Of a stretch of 64,000 bases of DNA, positions 62,158 through 64,000 are shown piece by piece. Position 1 is the first letter of the stretch; each line of letters begins with the position of its first letter. Under the pieces are notes generated by a model, which had not been told where the DNA came from, did not search any database, and saw nothing but the letters and a program-made list of their open reading frames with translations. The position numbers and the translations under genes are program-made. The DNA is from Rhizobium sp. WYCCWR10014 (lineage in GTDB: Bacteria > Pseudomonadota > Alphaproteobacteria > Rhizobiales > Rhizobiaceae): assembly GCF_001657485.1 (NCBI RefSeq), contig NZ_LXFU01000048.1:186001-250000 (forward strand), given 5' to 3'.

Positions 62158-62454
62158 ATGTCTTCCACTTTCGAAAAGCCGCATCTGACTTCGTCGGATC
62201 TCGACATGCTGCAGGGTGTGCTCGACGACGCCGGCTACGACGCCAAAATCCTGATCGGCAACGAACGTGTCTTCAACGTCGCGGCCATACTGTTGATCAG
62301 GCTGTTCGAAGAGGGCGTCACCTCGCCGGCCATGCTCTCACAAGCGCTCGAACACCATTTCGGCAAGCTGAAGACGCCCCCGAAGCCGGTAACCCCCGTC
62401 TTTAACCGATATGCGATACAGGGATTGCCCCGCGAGAGACGCGCCGCCGGCTAG
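62158..62454 (+). CDS. Hypothetical small protein (98 aa)
   Basis: ATG at 62158 follows AAAGGAGG, a near-perfect ribosome site. The soluble helical protein has the N-terminal half FEKPHLTSSDLDMLQGVLDDAGYDAKILIGNE and a segment LIRLFEEGVTSPAMLSQALEHHFG. No signal or membrane helix is seen. The C-terminus (RERRAAG) and stop codon lie within a tandem repeat, so the last residues may vary between strains. Function unknown. Confidence 0.75.
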   Translation: MSSTFEKPHLTSSDLDMLQGVLDDAGYDAKILIGNERVFNVAAILLIRLFEEGVTSPAMLSQALEHHFGKLKTPPKPVTPVFNRYAIQGLPRERRAAG

Positions 62455-62496
62455 CGGCAATCGAGCCGCCGGCTAGCGGCAATCGAGCCGCCGGCT
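62443..62496. repeat. 22-bp tandem duplication over a stop codon
   Basis: The unit starting GCCGCCGGCTAGCGGC occurs at 62443-62464 and 62465-62486, with a 10-bp partial third copy to 62496. The first copy contains the stop codon (62452-62454) of the 98-aa gene, and the array ends 13 bp before the next start. Confidence 0.85.
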
Positions 62497-62509
62497 CCGA
62501 AGGAATATT

Positions 62510-62845
62510 GTGCGAAAAACCCTTTTGCTTTGTATCTGCGTCGCAGCGGCCGGTTATTTCGGATGGGTGCAATTCGGGGCTTACCACCAACGACAGCAAG
62601 CTAGAGATCTTGCAGACATCGACAGGGAGCGCCGGGTGGCGCTCCTGGAAATCGATGGCTGTCAGGCGAAAGTGGACTTGCTTCTGTCGATGACAGACCG
62701 CCTGCTCAAGGCCGGCGGCATGCTGGTGCCGCTCGATATCGCACGGGACATAGAACTCTGTCTGGCCCGCGGCATCATGTCGACGTCAGGCCTGGCAGAG
62801 CTGCAAAGAACGAAGCTGATCCGCCTGTTTCCCGTGAATGACTAA
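62510..62845 (+). CDS. Hypothetical exported/membrane-anchored protein (111 aa)
   Basis: GTG start at 62510 with AAGGAA about 6 nt upstream. An N-terminal hydrophobic segment (LLLCICVAAAGYFGWVQFG) is either a signal peptide or anchor. A charged helical domain follows (QRQQARDLADIDRERRVALLEIDGCQAKVDLLLSM), probably periplasmic with coiled-coil character. It is 55 bp after the 98-aa gene. Family unknown. Confidence 0.7.
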   Translation: MRKTLLLCICVAAAGYFGWVQFGAYHQRQQARDLADIDRERRVALLEIDGCQAKVDLLLSMTDRLLKAGGMLVPLDIARDIELCLARGIMSTSGLAELQRTKLIRLFPVND

Positions 62846-63321
62846 GGCGGTCGCAATTTTTCAGATTAGCTTCTCGCGCTTTCGGTCTTTGTTTTTAAGC
62901 ATATCGTCATCGCAAAACCGCTGCATAGTTTTACACGGCATGCGTTATGCCCTGTGGAAATATGGCTTTCCTGCGGCGGCGGCCTTAATGGCACCTCAAT
63001 TTTACTCTATAAGGAGGGCTCGCTGATTTGGCCGATGCGGCATCTGCGGTGACCGGATTTCCGGCCCCGCCATTTTCCCGATCGCGAAAGCATGGTGACG
63101 TCCCGTCTCAACGTCGGGTTTGGCTTTCGGTGACCTCTCCGGTCATCCGCCTCCAGACTGCGATGCGGTTTCAGCAGGCATCATTTTCATTCCATCCCTG
63201 CGGCCCGGTGTTGTCGGGCTGCCCTCATGCCGATCCCGCGACCTCCGATCGCGACCGACAAACGGGGCGAATACCACGCAGGCTGCGGCTTTCAATTTCG
63301 ATCTAAAGGGAGATTTTATCG
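62846..63321. other. 476-bp region without a supported gene
   Basis: It contains the short repeat motif CATAGTTTTACACGGCATGC at 62924-62943 (second copy of the one at 59004) within a larger block GCAAAACCGCTGCATAG at 62912-62928. Short open frames across it have no ribosome site or family character. Confidence 0.45.
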
Positions 63322-63465
63322 ATGGCAAAAGGACAAGTAAGAAGCAATCGCGAGGTCCGGAAGCCGAAGAAGGACAAGCAGGAAGCGAAGGTGGAAAGCA
63401 CATTCGCCAACCAGATGAAGACGGCGACCAAAACCGCCCCGCAGGGCAGTGCTCCAAAGAAATAG
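63322..63465 (+). CDS. Small basic hypothetical protein (47 aa)
   Basis: ATG at 63322 follows AAGGGAGA by about 9 nt. The product MAKGQVRSNREVRKPKKDKQ... is extremely Lys/Arg rich with a polar Thr/Ser/Gln tail (ANQMKTATKTAPQGSAPKK). It is probably disordered and could bind nucleic acid. It is short, but its codon use and ribosome site are good. Confidence 0.65.
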   Translation: MAKGQVRSNREVRKPKKDKQEAKVESTFANQMKTATKTAPQGSAPKK

Positions 63466-63513
63466 AACCTCTTATCGAGCCGCCGCTCTCGCCCTCGCTG
63501 CCCGTAACAGCGC

Positions 63514-63542
63514 AAGTGATAGCGCGTCCTCACGGACGCGCC
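63514..63542. repeat. Short variant of the intergenic palindromic repeat
   Basis: GCGCGTCC (63523-63530) and GGACGCGC (63535-63542) form an 8-bp perfect hairpin with loop TCAC. With the AAGTGATAG flank from 63514 it matches the end of repeat copy B at 33562-33615. It may also terminate the 47-aa gene. Confidence 0.6.
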
Positions 63543-63588
63543 GGCGTCCCATTGACATGTCTTTAGAAAAACAGGAAACGCTGCAACC

Positions 63589-63705
63589 ATGACCACTCTT
63601 CTTACAATGTACCACTACGACTATCCGCTCTTCCTCATTCGTTCGGCCGTAGTGATCGCACTCGGCCTTTCGGCTATCGTGGCTTTTCACGGCGTCACTC
63701 TGTGA
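63589..63705 (+). CDS. Membrane micropeptide overlapping the desaturase start (38 aa)
   Basis: An open frame starting MTTLLTMYHYDYPLF has a single predicted membrane helix (FLIRSAVVIALGLSAIVAF) and ends VTL. Its stop overlaps the GTG start of the desaturase by 4 bp, which favours translational coupling. The Shine-Dalgarno sequence is weak (AGGAA 12 nt upstream). Confidence 0.5.
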   Translation: MTTLLTMYHYDYPLFLIRSAVVIALGLSAIVAFHGVTL

Positions 63706-64000
63706 TCGAATCTGCGCGCCGCAGCGAGTGCGAGGAAATCCAAGTGGCCCCTTTGGGCGAGCCTGACGAAAACCCGGAGCGATCCCGGGAGAATGCCGAG
63801 CTTTTCGCTGAAAAGCGCTGGTTGAAAATCCTTGCCGGATATCGCCAGCCACGAACCGGACGCAGCGCTTTCGAGCTTGCCGTCACCGTCGTCCCTTTCG
63901 CGCTGTTCTGGGCTGCCGCCTGGGCAGCCGTTCATTACAGCTTCTGGCCCGGCCTGATCCTCGTCCTTCCCGCCGCCGCCTTCCTGCTCCGACTGTTCAT
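63702..64000 (+). CDS. Fatty acid desaturase, N-terminal part (cut by window end)
   Basis: GTG start at 63702. The visible 99 residues comprise a charged cytoplasmic N-terminus (SARRSECEEIQ, ENPERSRENAELF), a segment WLKILAGYRQPRTGRSAFEL and two membrane helices (VTVVPFALFWAAAWAAVH and LILVLPAAAFLLRLF). This is the typical start of rhizobial membrane desaturases of the DesA type, which introduce double bonds into lipid acyl chains. The His-box motifs lie beyond the window, so the call rests on the N-terminal pattern. Confidence 0.7.
   Translation, partial: MIESARRSECEEIQVAPLGEPDENPERSRENAELFAEKRWLKILAGYRQPRTGRSAFELAVTVVPFALFWAAAWAAVHYSFWPGLILVLPAAAFLLRLF

Noticed and set aside
62838..63026. 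62-aa plus-strand open frame
   Set aside because: It contains the intergenic repeat motif at 62924 and overlaps the end of the preceding gene without a ribosome site.
63028..63306. 92-aa plus-strand open frame
   Set aside because: Pro/Ser/Arg-rich composition and no ribosome site; likely noncoding.

Overview
This is a 64 kb, GC-rich, densely coding chromosomal segment of a Rhizobium, most likely of the R. leguminosarum/etli group. The strongest evidence is a cytochrome c maturation operon (cycHJKL) next to a FeuN-FeuP-FeuQ two-component module, an arrangement known from R. leguminosarum. A degP / response regulator / histidine kinase / glnE / pleC / pepN neighbourhood, CIRCE-controlled groESL and rhizobial-type intergenic repeats agree with this. 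I saw no rRNA, tRNA, IS element, prophage or CRISPR array.

Layout. 1-5000: end of a DMT exporter, a Tat/lipoprotein L,D-transpeptidase, ETF-ubiquinone oxidoreductase, an atypical SDR and an APH-fold kinase. 5098-9533: a two-gene RND efflux system. 9754-12017: a YegD-like Hsp70 and a divergent uracil-DNA glycosylase. 12149-16066: small proteins, a second DMT exporter and a soluble chemoreceptor-like protein. 16255-29153: core functions, namely aminopeptidase N, a PleC-family polarity kinase, a GST, GlnE, a two-component system and DegP. 29355-36542: cycHJKL, a lipoprotein and feuQ/feuP/feuN.

From 36915 the window becomes accessory in character. It holds transporters, small regulators and enzymes with their local control sites: MFS; Dabb; GH19; a TetR-DUF1348 unit with a palindrome inside its promoter; flavin-binding protein and GST beside a LysR gene; MocR; an SDR/AraC divergent pair; and an HtrA-like protein that has lost all three catalytic residues. 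A LacI regulator faces a three-gene polyol/sugar-like catabolic cluster across a perfect palindrome. Then come groESL, an undescribed tight five-gene operon ending in a transglutaminase-fold protein (56899-58923), a LysR/MFS drug-efflux pair, several small proteins, and a fatty acid desaturase cut by the window end.

The genes group into envelope quality control and c-type cytochrome biogenesis (degP, cyc operon, feuNPQ, L,D-transpeptidase), cell-cycle/polarity signalling (pleC with a CtrA-like box), nitrogen control (glnE) and proteostasis (groESL, Hsp70-like, pepN). The accessory half consists of small regulator-plus-target modules. The least explained parts are the 56899-58923 operon, the pseudo-HtrA, the chemoreceptor-like protein with reversed domain order, and several small proteins of under 100 residues.
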